Shown piece after piece: positions 7,928-16,629 of a stretch of 64,000 bases of DNA. Where the stretch lies: NCBI GenBank assembly GCA_015056625.1, contig SVFY01000001.1:124001-188000 (forward strand), read 5' to 3'. Positions within the stretch are counted from its first letter, which is position 1, and each line of letters starts with the position of its first letter. This DNA comes from Butyrivibrio sp. (GTDB lineage Bacteria; Bacillota; Clostridia; Lachnospirales; Lachnospiraceae). The notes beneath the pieces are model-generated. The model was not told where the DNA came from and searched no databases. It saw nothing but the letters and a program-made list of their open reading frames with translations. Position numbers and translations under genes: made by a program.

Positions 7928-7968
7928 CTTGATCGCACCTCTTTTCATGATCTGCCTCTATTCACTCA
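7928..7968. repeat. MITE-like repeat, right-half remnant D
   Basis: ACTTGATCGCACCTCTTTTC followed by CTATTCACTCA matches the right half of copy B with substitutions. No left half is present. The rest of the 7409-8049 gap shows no gene. Confidence 0.5.
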
Positions 7969-8049
7969 AACCATCATCTTATAGATCTTAGCACAATCCT
8001 CTTCATCGAGAGTCACAAATCCAGAGATATTTGTATTCAGTACTTACGT

Positions 8050-9867
8050 TTATTTAGCTACAACCACTGAGCCTTTGTGGCGGAATATCTTGGCTGCTCC
8101 ACCGTTTTTGATAGTATCCTTAACAAAGGCATTCATGATCTCGTTGTATCCGCACTTGCCATCTTTGGCGAACGAAGGCTCAAGGGCATCAAATTCATTG
8201 CCTTCATATGTGATAGTCATTGCGCCGCCATCTGAGGTCTTCATGATGATAAGAGTGTTGTCACCATTCTTAACTACTGTATATTCATAGTTTTCGCTGC
8301 TAAGGAAATCTTCGATATCCTCAACTGCACCTTCCATTGCATCAGATGCTGCATCCATATCCATAGGTGCAGGTGTCTGCTCAGGTTCATTGTCCATTGC
8401 AACAGGCTCTGTGATCTCAACTGTTCCAGATGAAGCTGCATCCTGCTCTGCTGCCATCATTGCTGCTGCCACAGGGTCGATATCTGCAGGTGCTTCTGCG
8501 CTTCCCTCTGCCGGCTCTGCTTCAGCTGCTGCCATTGCTGCCATGACTGCATCCATGTCTGAGGAATCCTCAGGAACAGGCTCTGCTGCAGACATCTCTA
8601 CTGGCATCTCAGGCATTGGCTCTGCTGATAGCATCTCTACTGGCATCTCAGGCATTGGTTCAAGGGTTGGCTCCTCAACTGGCATTTCAGGAGCTGGCTC
8701 CTCTCCTGTCAGTGCATCCACTTCTGCATTAAGGATTGCATCGAGGTTCTCTGCAGGCGCTGCCTCTGCCGCCATCATAGCGTCTATATTTACTGGCGCC
8801 TCTGCTGGGGCTTCCTCTACGGGCATCTCTGGTGCTACTTCTTCAACTGGAGGTATATCTCCAGCAGCGATCATTGCTGCCATAACAGGATCTATATCTA
8901 CTGGTGCATCAGCTGGGGCCTCCTCTACAGGTGCCTCTTCAACCATCTCAGGAGCTGGCTCTGCTGGAATCTCTGGAGTGGGCTCTGCTGGTGCTGCTCC
9001 TCCTGCTGCCATTGCTGCCATCATTGCATCTACATCGGTAGCAGTCTCAGCTGCTGCCATTGCTGCCATCATCGCATCTACATCTACAGGTGCTTCTGCT
9101 GGAGCCTCTTCTGCTGGAGCTGCTTCGCTCGCTGCCATTACCGCCATCATCGCATCTACATCTGCTGGAGCATCAGCTGCTGCAGCCTCAGGAGCTGGTT
9201 CTGTAAGTGCACCAAGATCCGCAGGGGTTTCTGCGCCTGGAATATCAGGAATTGGTTCCATTATCGCATCAAGATTTGCCATAAGGTCATCAGTAGGAGC
9301 AGTCTCTGCAGGCACTCCCTCAGGTACAGGTTCTGTAAGCGCACCAAGATCAGCTGGAATCTCCTCTGCTGGTGCTGCAGGCATATCTGCAGTCATTGCT
9401 GCCATCATTGCATCAAGATCAACAGCATCTGCTCCTGGTTCATCTGCTGCAGGCGCAGTCTCTGCAGCCATTGCTGCCATCATTGCATCTATATCTACCG
9501 GAGCGTCCGCTGCAGGTGCCTCCTCTGCTGACGCTGCAGGTGCTTCAGCTGCTGGTGCTTCAGCTACTGGTGCCGCATCAGCCGCAGCCATAGCTTCCAT
9601 AGCTGCTGCCATGGCGTCAGCCTGCGCTGTCTCAGCAGGACTTGCCGCACTCTCACTGGCAGTTGCTGCCATAATCTCATCCAGATTTGGAATATCCGGT
9701 ATAGGCTCAGCTGCTGCTTTTTTACGTCCTCTCTTTGGTTTTGGTTCCTCTTCAGGTGCCGGCTCAGGCGCTGGCTCCCCCTGAGACATTGCTGCCAAAA
9801 GATCATCTACATTGGCTGTAGAAAGGTCCTGTCCATTAAGAATATCCTGAGTGCTCATGCCGTCCAT
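8050..9867 (-). CDS. Ala/Pro/Glu-rich repeat protein with conserved C-terminal domain
   Basis: A 605-residue acidic, low-complexity protein of unknown function. After a short N-terminus (STQDILNGQDLSTANVDDLLAAMSQGE) and a basic KPKRGRKK patch, about 430 residues consist of Ala/Pro/Glu linkers punctuated by at least nine DxDAMMAAMAA-like units plus LDAIM and DLGALTEP motifs. The last 85 or so residues are ordinary globular sequence (EDFLSSENYEYTVVKNGDNT onward to KGSVVVAK). There is no signal peptide or membrane helix. The start at 9867 has GGAG 7 nt upstream; a longer reading to 9924 lacks a site. The units look like repeated short helices that could dock many copies of one partner. I do not recognise a family. 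Confidence 0.8.
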   Translation of the reverse strand: MDGMSTQDILNGQDLSTANVDDLLAAMSQGEPAPEPAPEEEPKPKRGRKKAAAEPIPDIPNLDEIMAATASESAASPAETAQADAMAAAMEAMAAADAAPVAEAPAAEAPAASAEEAPAADAPVDIDAMMAAMAAETAPAADEPGADAVDLDAMMAAMTADMPAAPAEEIPADLGALTEPVPEGVPAETAPTDDLMANLDAIMEPIPDIPGAETPADLGALTEPAPEAAAADAPADVDAMMAVMAASEAAPAEEAPAEAPVDVDAMMAAMAAAETATDVDAMMAAMAAGGAAPAEPTPEIPAEPAPEMVEEAPVEEAPADAPVDIDPVMAAMIAAGDIPPVEEVAPEMPVEEAPAEAPVNIDAMMAAEAAPAENLDAILNAEVDALTGEEPAPEMPVEEPTLEPMPEMPVEMLSAEPMPEMPVEMSAAEPVPEDSSDMDAVMAAMAAAEAEPAEGSAEAPADIDPVAAAMMAAEQDAASSGTVEITEPVAMDNEPEQTPAPMDMDAASDAMEGAVEDIEDFLSSENYEYTVVKNGDNTLIIMKTSDGGAMTITYEGNEFDALEPSFAKDGKCGYNEIMNAFVKDTIKNGGAAKIFRHKGSVVVAK

Positions 9868-10028
9868 GCTGTATCTCCTTTCAAGAGTTATCTTAAATAG
9901 TCTATGCGCTCTATAAATCCGCATAAGGCGTCTATATACATTATCGTTTATTTCTATTAGAATTAACAGTTAATTTTTTATTAATTCTGACTTTTTCACA
10001 ATTTTCCCACCAAGTCGTTTCAAATAAA

Positions 10029-10072
10029 AAGGACTGCAGCGAAGACCAGTCACGATCTTTTCTACAGTCCTT
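10029..10072 (-). terminator. Terminator of the cyclophilin gene
   Basis: On the minus strand AAGGACTGTAG and CTGCAGTCCTT form an 11-bp stem with one mismatch, followed by TTTTTATTTG. The loop contains a smaller inverted repeat. It lies 42 nt after the stop codon. Confidence 0.75.
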
Positions 10073-10113
10073 ATTATTTCATTTAAACATTTTATCCCAA
10101 ATTCCTGGAATTA

Positions 10114-10635
10114 TCACATCTTCTCAGGTTCCGGATACTCCACTCCAAAGGTCTCAACTGTTACAGTCTTCATGACCTGAGGGTTAACCGGTCTGTCATT
10201 CCAGTCTGTGTCTGTCTCAGCGATCTTGTTCACAACATCCATGCCCTCTGTGACCTTACCAAATGCAGCGTAGTCGCCGTCAAGGTGAGGTGCATTCTTG
10301 TGCATGATAAAGAACTGTGAACCAGCTGAATCAGGCATCATGGATCTTGCCATGGAAAGAACTCCCTCTGTGTGCTTAAGATCATTCTTAAAGCCATTTG
10401 ATGAGAACTCTCCCTTGATGTCGTAGCCAGGGCCACCCATTCCTGTTCCCTCAGGATCTCCGCCCTGAAGCATGAAGCCCCTTATGACTCTGTGAAAAAT
10501 AAGTCCGTCGTAGAAATTTCTTTTGATAAGAGAAATGAAATTGTTGACGGTGTTAGGTGCGATCTCTGGATAAAGCTCTGCCTTGATGACATCGCCATTT
10601 TCCATTGTAAATGTAACTACTGGATTCTGTGCCAT
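10114..10635 (-). CDS. Peptidyl-prolyl cis-trans isomerase, cyclophilin type
   Basis: A 173-residue cytoplasmic cyclophilin, the usual length for the bacterial single-domain form, without a signal peptide. Active-site motifs are visible: FHRVIRGFMLQGGDPEGTG with the catalytic Arg, SQFFI, and HLDGDYAAFGKV. It assists protein folding by isomerising X-Pro bonds. An AAGGAG ribosome site precedes the start. It sits 20 nt after the secreted repeat protein gene, so the two may share a transcript, though a functional link is not evident. Confidence 0.95.
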   Translation of the reverse strand: MAQNPVVTFTMENGDVIKAELYPEIAPNTVNNFISLIKRNFYDGLIFHRVIRGFMLQGGDPEGTGMGGPGYDIKGEFSSNGFKNDLKHTEGVLSMARSMMPDSAGSQFFIMHKNAPHLDGDYAAFGKVTEGMDVVNKIAETDTDWNDRPVNPQVMKTVTVETFGVEYPEPEKM

Positions 10636-10655
10636 TTTAAAACTCCTTAGATCAA

Positions 10656-11693
10656 TTATTTAGCATTTATCGCAACTGCGTGAAGGTATTCATCTGAACC
10701 GTGTGAAACTACAACCTCAACCTTCTTGTCCACAAGAAGAACAGGACATCTTGAGAAGTTGGTTGATGCATCAAGTCTGATCTGCATTGTTCCGCCATCT
10801 GTATCAAGGAAAAGAGTGTTTTCTTTAGTCTCACCTGTTACTCTTCCTGTAACTGTAGTCCTGTCACCGCTTAGAGTAGTCTCGGATGCAGCCTTGGCTG
10901 TGTTGTTCACCATCTTGGATGAATGGTTCCATGCATCGCTTCCTCTGTAGAATGTAACTGTTACAGACTGTCCAGGGATAAGAGTTCTACACTCGCTGGC
11001 ATCTGTTGCAAGGTCCAGAACAAACTGCATTGTTCCGCCTGAAGTCTCAAGGAAGAGGATTGATGAAGTTGTACCCTTCTCAACTGTTCCTGTAACTGAG
11101 TTGCCTGATGCTGTACCAACAGATGATCCAGAAGATGATCCTGTTGATCCGCCTACGTCAGAAATTGACATAGCGTGCATATAAGCATCTGAACCTCTCG
11201 CGCAGGTTACAGAAACTGTCTTACCTACAATAAGGAATCTGCATCCGCTTAAGTCTGTGTCACCATCAAGCTTGATCTGCATTGTTCCGTTGTCCACTAC
11301 AAGGTAGAGAAGATCTTCGCTTGTTCCCTTGGCAATACGGCCCTTAACAGTTGCCTTGTTGGCTGTATCCACAGAAACCTTGCCAGCAGAAGAATTACCT
11401 GTAAGCTTGGATGCGTGCCAGTATTCATCAGTTCCTACATAGCAGTTAGCAGTGATGGAATTGCCAGGCAAAAGAAATTTCGCATTGGAAAACTCTGTGC
11501 CTCCATCAATCTTGATCTGAACAGTACCGCCGCTGGTTGAAAGATATAGAACATCAGAGGTTGTCTTTTCTGATACTGTTCCTGAATAAGTCATCTCTGC
11601 AGCCTCTACAGTGGTAGGAACATCCAAGACCACAAGGCTTGCAAAAAACAGCATGACTGTCGCTAAAGCCATCACACATATTCTTTTTTTCAT
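10656..11693 (-). CDS. Secreted protein of four tandem beta-type repeats
   Basis: A 345-residue exported protein. A signal peptide (MKKRICVMALATVML, with cleavage probably after VEAA) is followed by four repeats of about 70-75 residues. Each runs roughly G-TV---T---LYLST-GGTMQIKLD--T-FS-CRFLIPG--V-V---RGSD-Y-HA. Repeats two and three are separated by a Gly/Ser linker. There is no sorting signal, membrane anchor or catalytic motif. The repeats resemble OB-fold or beta-barrel modules, but I cannot name the family. The start at 11693 follows AAGGGAG. Confidence 0.8.
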   Translation of the reverse strand: MKKRICVMALATVMLFFASLVVLDVPTTVEAAEMTYSGTVSEKTTSDVLYLSTSGGTVQIKIDGGTEFSNAKFLLPGNSITANCYVGTDEYWHASKLTGNSSAGKVSVDTANKATVKGRIAKGTSEDLLYLVVDNGTMQIKLDGDTDLSGCRFLIVGKTVSVTCARGSDAYMHAMSISDVGGSTGSSSGSSVGTASGNSVTGTVEKGTTSSILFLETSGGTMQFVLDLATDASECRTLIPGQSVTVTFYRGSDAWNHSSKMVNNTAKAASETTLSGDRTTVTGRVTGETKENTLFLDTDGGTMQIRLDASTNFSRCPVLLVDKKVEVVVSHGSDEYLHAVAINAK

Positions 11694-11793
11694 AAAAATT
11701 ACTCCCTTCACAACACTAAATATTCCTCATAGTTGATTTAATTATACATCATGTTGTGGTACGTTGTAAACTTAACCTACCAGGGCATAAAAA

Positions 11794-11815
11794 ACTCCCT
11801 GTTCTCACAGGGAGT
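11794..11815 (-). terminator. Terminator overlapping the end of the metallopeptidase gene
   Basis: ACTCCCTGT and ACAGGGAGT form a 9-bp stem with a 4-nt loop followed on the minus strand by TTTTTTATG. The hairpin includes the last codons and the stop of the gene ending at 11805. Confidence 0.85.
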
Positions 11816-12362
11816 CATACATTATTTCATTTTCATGGTCTTTTAGCCACTTGCGCCTTTCTTTGTAATCAGGCAGGACTTTCTCAACCTCAGCCCAGAA
11901 CCTTTCCGAGTGGTTCATCTCTTTTAAATGGCACAGTTCATGTACAACCACATAGTCTACTATTGTCTCAGGGGCTCTCATCAGCAGGCAGTTGAAGTTG
12001 AGATTTCCCTGGGCTGAACAGCTCCCCCAGCGGCTCTTTTGCATCCTGATAGTGATCCGTCCATATGTAACTCCCATCTGGTCAGCAAAGTAGCGGACTC
12101 TCTGTGGGATTATTCGCTTTGCCCTGGTTACAAGGAGCTTAACTTCCTGGGGCGAAAGCTCTTTTCTCTGAGCCTGCTCTTGCCTTAGCTGTCCCATCCT
12201 GTTAAGGCTCTTATCGATCCAGTCGGCCTTCTCTCCTATGAATCTGTTGATATCAGTTAAGGATGCGCGGTTTGGTGCCCGGACGATCACTCTTTGATCT
12301 TTTGTCACCTCTATTGAAATTGTTCTCCGCCTGCTGCGGATCAGCTCTATTTCTTGTTTCAT
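11805..12362 (-). CDS. YgjP/DUF45-type zinc metallopeptidase
   Basis: A 185-residue cytoplasmic protein of the YgjP-like M48-related family. The zinc site is clear: HELCHLKEMNHSERFW gives HExxH plus a third His. The preceding KSRWGSCSAQGNLNFN motif and the C-terminal RRKWLKDHENEI are family hallmarks. Length is slightly below the usual 220-240 residues. Substrates are not known for the family. The start at 12362 lacks a strong ribosome site. Confidence 0.9.
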   Translation of the reverse strand: MKQEIELIRSRRRTISIEVTKDQRVIVRAPNRASLTDINRFIGEKADWIDKSLNRMGQLRQEQAQRKELSPQEVKLLVTRAKRIIPQRVRYFADQMGVTYGRITIRMQKSRWGSCSAQGNLNFNCLLMRAPETIVDYVVVHELCHLKEMNHSERFWAEVEKVLPDYKERRKWLKDHENEIMYDSL

Positions 12363-12405
12363 AATATTAAATATTTAGGAGCACCAGTAAAGCGTGCGCC
12401 ATTCC

Positions 12406-13386
12406 TTACCTTTTATGAGGATCTCTTTTTTCCTTCATCTGATACATCTTTCCATCAGCCATCTCTATGTACTCATCAAGGCTGTCCATTCCCTCTTTCA
12501 GCGGTAAAAAGACATATCCATAGCTTGCAGATACTTCGAATGGATTATCGTGACTGACGTTATAATCATTAAGCTCTGACTCCAGAATAGTTCCAAATCT
12601 TTCATACTCAGTACTGCCCTTTTCCAGTGGACAAAATACCAGGAACTCATCTCCTCCGGTCCTGATGATACTCGATCCCTTTGGTGCAGCTTTTTTAAGA
12701 GCACCAGCAACAGTTGCTATAGCAACATCTCCTGCGCTGTGGCCAAAGGTATCGTTCATATACTTAAGGCCGTTAAGGTCCAGGACACAGACAAAGATAT
12801 CCTTGTTGTTGTCGCGGGCATCATTTAGTGCTATAGTCTCAGAGTATTTAAGGCCTTTTCTGTTGTAGCAGCCTGTCTGAGCGTCAGTCATGTTCTCGAT
12901 AAAGAGCTTGTTATACTTATCCTCAAGAGTACTAATAGTGCAAAGTAGCTCATTTCGCTCAGATAAAATCGCATCCTTCTGGGTATGGATATCCTCCAAT
13001 AAAATCAGATATTCATGCCCAGTGGGGCTATCTTCAACCTTGGCATTACAGATTGTTACTCTCGTCCAGTAATAGCCAAGGTCAATGTGCTTTATGCGAC
13101 ATTCGCAGGAAACATAGACACGCTCTGATAGAGCATCATGAAGATCATCGATGTTACTAAGCAGCTTTAAGCTTTCCCTGTCCTCAGGATGAGTATTTTT
13201 ATATAACGCTAAAAACAGATCGTCATAGACTTTGACATTAGAAATATCAAGAGTATCAAGCTCTAAGTTACAGTCAACCAAGCGGCATGCCAAGCTATCC
13301 TCTTCGACCAAAACGATAAGCTGATAGAGACTTTTTATAGCATTGCCTACAGAAGCTTTTTTCTGCGCTGTCCAATAGTTATCCAT
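12406..13386 (-). CDS. PAS-GGDEF diguanylate cyclase, cytoplasmic
   Basis: A 326-residue protein without membrane segments. Residues about 20-140 look like a PAS sensor fold (CECRIKHIDLGYYWTRVTICN near its end), a short coiled coil follows, and the C-terminal 160 residues are a GGDEF domain with an intact active site (SSIIRTGGDEFLVF). The usual RxxD inhibitory site five residues before GGDEF is absent, so product feedback inhibition is unlikely. It should make cyclic di-GMP. The start follows GAGGGGATTCT. Confidence 0.92.
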   Translation of the reverse strand: MDNYWTAQKKASVGNAIKSLYQLIVLVEEDSLACRLVDCNLELDTLDISNVKVYDDLFLALYKNTHPEDRESLKLLSNIDDLHDALSERVYVSCECRIKHIDLGYYWTRVTICNAKVEDSPTGHEYLILLEDIHTQKDAILSERNELLCTISTLEDKYNKLFIENMTDAQTGCYNRKGLKYSETIALNDARDNNKDIFVCVLDLNGLKYMNDTFGHSAGDVAIATVAGALKKAAPKGSSIIRTGGDEFLVFCPLEKGSTEYERFGTILESELNDYNVSHDNPFEVSASYGYVFLPLKEGMDSLDEYIEMADGKMYQMKEKRDPHKR

Positions 13387-13462
13387 AGAATCCCCTCAAT
13401 ATGAATATAATCGATATAGCAATTATACCACTCCATTTTCTGAACTATATTATTTAGTTTAT

Positions 13463-14737
13463 TTAGCATCCCCCAAGATTCATCTCAACCCTCTTCAATA
13501 TCTCAGGCAGTATCCTGACAGAGTTTACCTTGTATCTCTCCTTCATGGTTTCGATCAGCTCTTTTCTGGACTTATCAGGTAGTTCAATTGTACTGCAGTA
13601 TATACAAAGGGCTGAATCTGCGACCTGCTTGCTAATTGGACTCATCTGAAGCAGAAGGCTGTCAATCAGCAGCGATATACTGGAAAAGACATCTGTGCCA
13701 TATGAAGTAAACGATATCTGCTGAAGGGAGTAAAAGGGCTCAACCTCCGAATAGTCCAGATCTGCCGTATATAGATCCTGCAGGTAGCTGTTGGCAGTCT
13801 CCACCAGTGCTCTCTCAATATCACCAAGCCTCACCCAAAATCCCTCGTCGTCGCACCGCCTTGCAGATACGCTAATGGGCAGACTTGTCACCCCTCTTGT
13901 TATAAAGAGATTGATATCATACAGATCTGTACCAGAAACGTGCATGCTGATGGTCTCAGGAAATACATACACTTCACCGGTACTCTTTCGTAGTGGTTCT
14001 CTTTTGGCAATGCCATTTTTATTGTTCTCGTGGAAAGAGATGATCATTTCTTCTCCGCGAGTGGCATCAGCCTTGATGTACACAGCTATCCTGTAATACT
14101 CATCAAGAACACAGATTGCATTGTCGAATTTCTCCTGGCTTTTAACTTCCTTGATCATAAATGGCTGGATATGTTCAATATATTTTTTTACATACTCCAG
14201 TTTATCTACGCTCAAATAGTCAAAGTACTTAAAAAGATGCCTGTTAAGCGCAGATGCATGCTCTGACTCGTCAAGCCTTATTCTGTCCAGCCTTGCAAGT
14301 CTCCTTAGCCGTTTGCAAAGCATCTTCCTACTATTTAGATCATCGTCATACTGCTCGCCTGAGCTCTGCGCTGGTTTTTCGACAATATCAGTATCTTTCA
14401 CCTGCGCCAGATTCCTTACATATGTCAGGATCCTTGCTCTCTGTGCATCGTCTGATTCCCGGTAGATCTCTATAAGGCTCTTTTCATCCTCGCTTATAGC
14501 AAAAGAAAAGTCAGCGCCAGCAGCCCTTTTCAGGCTCCCTTTACCATTACCGTAAAGCTCATCCATGGCAATATTCAGGGCATCACAAATAATTCCGATC
14601 TTATCAGCTGAAGGATTAAAGCCCTTTCGCTTCCAGTCACTTATAGTACTCTCAGCTATTCCGGTCATTTTGGAAAACTGTTTTTGCGTAATACCGCGTT
14701 CCTTTAAAATCTCACAAATTCTTGATCCGATTCCCAT
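13463..14737 (-). CDS. XRE-family regulator with long unknown C-terminal domain
   Basis: A 424-residue protein. Residues 4-62 are a Cro/CI-type helix-turn-helix (ERGITQKQFSKMTGIAESTI and DWKRKGFNPSADKIGIICDA). After a charged linker, residues 130-424 form a mixed alpha/beta region I cannot assign. There is no peptidase, ATPase or toxin motif. The start at 14737 has GGGAGG 6 nt upstream. The promoter region carries a consensus promoter overlapped by a large inverted repeat, so autorepression is likely. The long effector domain suggests ligand sensing or a stress or prophage-like switch, although no phage genes are nearby. Confidence 0.85.
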   Translation of the reverse strand: MGIGSRICEILKERGITQKQFSKMTGIAESTISDWKRKGFNPSADKIGIICDALNIAMDELYGNGKGSLKRAAGADFSFAISEDEKSLIEIYRESDDAQRARILTYVRNLAQVKDTDIVEKPAQSSGEQYDDDLNSRKMLCKRLRRLARLDRIRLDESEHASALNRHLFKYFDYLSVDKLEYVKKYIEHIQPFMIKEVKSQEKFDNAICVLDEYYRIAVYIKADATRGEEMIISFHENNKNGIAKREPLRKSTGEVYVFPETISMHVSGTDLYDINLFITRGVTSLPISVSARRCDDEGFWVRLGDIERALVETANSYLQDLYTADLDYSEVEPFYSLQQISFTSYGTDVFSSISLLIDSLLLQMSPISKQVADSALCIYCSTIELPDKSRKELIETMKERYKVNSVRILPEILKRVEMNLGGC

Positions 14738-14756
14738 AATATCCTCCCGACAGCAA

Positions 14757-14815
14757 AATCCGATTAACCGAATTCCGGTTAATCGGATTATAATTCTGAC
14801 TAGTATAGCTGTCAA
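14757..14815 (-). promoter_or_regulatory. Consensus promoter with overlapping operator for the XRE gene
   Basis: TTGACA (14815-14810), a 17-nt spacer and TATAAT (14792-14787) are a perfect sigma-A promoter on the minus strand. Immediately downstream and overlapping the -10 is a perfect 14-bp inverted repeat with a 5-bp centre: AATCCGATTAACCG (14757-14770) and CGGTTAATCGGATT (14776-14789). A repressor bound here would cover the start site. Confidence 0.85.
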
Positions 14816-14854
14816 GATTATTTATGCTACGATAAACCTGCAGTTTAGTCTCAA

Positions 14855-15661
14855 TCACCAGGGATTCACCTGCTTGCCAGAGCCCCCTTCGCCGTCGCCT
14901 GAGCCGCTGCCGTCCAGATCGCCGTTTCCGTCGCCTTCCTCATCGCCGCCGATAAAGTCGGAGTACTTTTCCAGGGTGCCCTGCTGGTCCTTGCGGTCTT
15001 CCATGGCGTCCTTCTTTTTGCCTTCAAGCTCGCCCTGGACCTTCTTTTCCCTGTCGGATGGGCCGGAGCCGCCACCGGAACTTTCGTCGCTGTCACTTGA
15101 GGAACCGCTCTGCTCCTGCTGCCCTCCCTGGCCGTTCTGATCAGGGTTTTCAAGTTTTTTTATCATCTCATCGATGTCTTCCTTGAGCTGCTGGGCATCT
15201 TCATCATGGCCCTTTTCTCCTTCAGCTTCTGCAGCGCAGCCCTTTTCTGTCAGCACATCCCTTGCCTTGTACAGGATGAAAAGAGCTGTGTCTATCTTGT
15301 CCTGGGAATCCAGGTTATAAAAGTCTATGGTATCACAAAGAGAAAGTGCCAGGTTAACCCTGATGTCGCACTCCTTGCCCTCAGAAGGGTACATTTCAAG
15401 AGCCTTGGTGTAGTAGGATATGGCTGAGTTGTAGTCCCCAAGCTTGTATGACGCATTACCCAGGTTATAGTATGGCACATAGCTTTCCGGGAAGTTCATG
15501 GTCAAAAGAGATTTCTCTTTATCAACCTGATAATCTCCCTCAGCATAGGCACTTACAAAGCTGTGGTTTATGATAAGGCGCCTTGTCATCACCACCGTGA
15601 CAGCTAGCAAAAACAGTCCGCAAACCGCAGCAAATATTACTCTCAGAGGAATCTTTTTCAT
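14855..15661 (-). CDS. TPR protein of the MoxR/vWA operon (BatC-like)
   Basis: A 268-residue membrane-anchored protein. An N-terminal membrane helix (MKKIPLRVIFAAVCGLFLLA) is followed by two or more tetratricopeptide repeats (YVPYYNLGNASYKLGDYNSA, ISYYTKALEMYPSEG). A long acidic and Gly/Ser-rich tail closes with KQVNPW. This matches the TPR partner in Bat operons, probably a scaffold for the two vWA proteins. ATG at 15661 has GGGAGG 8 nt upstream. A GTG at 15667 overlapping the previous stop is possible but its spacing is too short. Confidence 0.85.
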   Translation of the reverse strand: MKKIPLRVIFAAVCGLFLLAVTVVMTRRLIINHSFVSAYAEGDYQVDKEKSLLTMNFPESYVPYYNLGNASYKLGDYNSAISYYTKALEMYPSEGKECDIRVNLALSLCDTIDFYNLDSQDKIDTALFILYKARDVLTEKGCAAEAEGEKGHDEDAQQLKEDIDEMIKKLENPDQNGQGGQQEQSGSSSDSDESSGGGSGPSDREKKVQGELEGKKKDAMEDRKDQQGTLEKYSDFIGGDEEGDGNGDLDGSGSGDGEGGSGKQVNPW

Positions 15662-15663
15662 GT

Positions 15664-16629
15664 TCACAGCCTCCCTCTTCTTACAAATAGCACGATTTCA
15701 AGCACCACCAAAAAGATCAAAGGATACGCAAAGAAGAAATAGATATCTCTTTCTATCTCAGCACCGTTCCCTGATTCAATGATGGTCTTGCTGCTCTCTT
15801 TTATGATCTCAACAGCACCATCAAGGGCAGAACTTCCACTGTTCATGTTAAGGTATGGTATCCCAAGGTCTGTGGCAATCTTATTGAGGTTCTCTTCATC
15901 GATCTTAGAGATGGCATCCTTGTGGGTAGAATAGTCGTAGATATACCCATAGCCAAAGTCCTCTTTCATCTTGCCGCCAGTTTCGCTTCCATAGCCAAGG
16001 ACTGCACCAGCATCAATGTACTGGGCAAGCTCCGAGTAATCCACAAGCTCTTTTCCATTGGTGATCTCACCATCGCTTATAAAGAACACAATGGTCTTGC
16101 GGTTCTCCTTCCTTGCTGAAGAGCGAAGAAGTGCATCGATATCCTGATATGGGATCGAAAGGTCACTACCATTGGCATAGTCACTGTCCGGGGACTTGAA
16201 GGTATCAAACAGGTCCTTGATGTACTGCATGTCCTGGGTAAAAGGCGATAGGACGTGGGCTGTGTCATCAAAGGTCACAAGGCCAAAGTTACTGCCAGCC
16301 AGCTCATTGATGATAGAGTTTGCATCCTTGATAACGCCGCTCATTCTCTCCCTTCTGCCGTTGTAGTCCTGAGCCCACATGCTGATGGTATTGTCCACAA
16401 TAAACAAAACGTCCAGGTTCTTGGTGGCAAACTCGTACTGCGTCTCAGGGATCACAGGACGAAGGCCAATCACAAGCACCAGAACATAGATGGCAGACAT
16501 CCTTATAAGCGCCCAAAATTTATCTTTGGTATTTAATTTATTTTGGATAATGAGCACTGCTGTGATGCCAAAAAGAGATGCGATCACAAGGAGCAGCACT
16601 CCCACTGGAAGTATAGGTTTAATGCTCAT
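15664..16629 (-). CDS. vWA-domain membrane protein (BatB-like)
   Basis: A 321-residue protein with two N-terminal membrane helices, a von Willebrand factor A domain (about 75-270) and one C-terminal helix ending in basic residues (LFVRRGRL). The metal-ion adhesion site reads DNTIS, a conservative form of DxSxS. The gene start overlaps the stop of the preceding vWA gene (ATGA), indicating translational coupling. In this operon type the vWA pair is thought to act with the MoxR AAA ATPase in envelope or metal-cofactor quality control; the true substrate is unknown. Confidence 0.88.
   Translation of the reverse strand: MSIKPILPVGVLLLVIASLFGITAVLIIQNKLNTKDKFWALIRMSAIYVLVLVIGLRPVIPETQYEFATKNLDVLFIVDNTISMWAQDYNGRRERMSGVIKDANSIINELAGSNFGLVTFDDTAHVLSPFTQDMQYIKDLFDTFKSPDSDYANGSDLSIPYQDIDALLRSSARKENRKTIVFFISDGEITNGKELVDYSELAQYIDAGAVLGYGSETGGKMKEDFGYGYIYDYSTHKDAISKIDEENLNKIATDLGIPYLNMNSGSSALDGAVEIIKESSKTIIESGNGAEIERDIYFFFAYPLIFLVVLEIVLFVRRGRL

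Noticed and set aside
7518-7970. CRISPR array
   Set aside because: The repeats are nested palindromes of unequal decay with no constant spacers, and no cas genes are present.
8390-9784. A 464-codon plus-strand reading frame rich in Ser, Ala, Gly and Ile
   Set aside because: It is the mirror of the Ala/Pro/Glu repeat gene on the minus strand, where GCx and GAx codons forbid stops on the other strand; it has no ribosome site and no family features.
14565-15140. A 191-codon plus-strand frame across the XRE start and the TPR gene
   Set aside because: It crosses the clear XRE promoter and two genes with good ribosome sites on the other strand; its Pro/Ser-rich part mirrors the acidic Gly/Ser tail.
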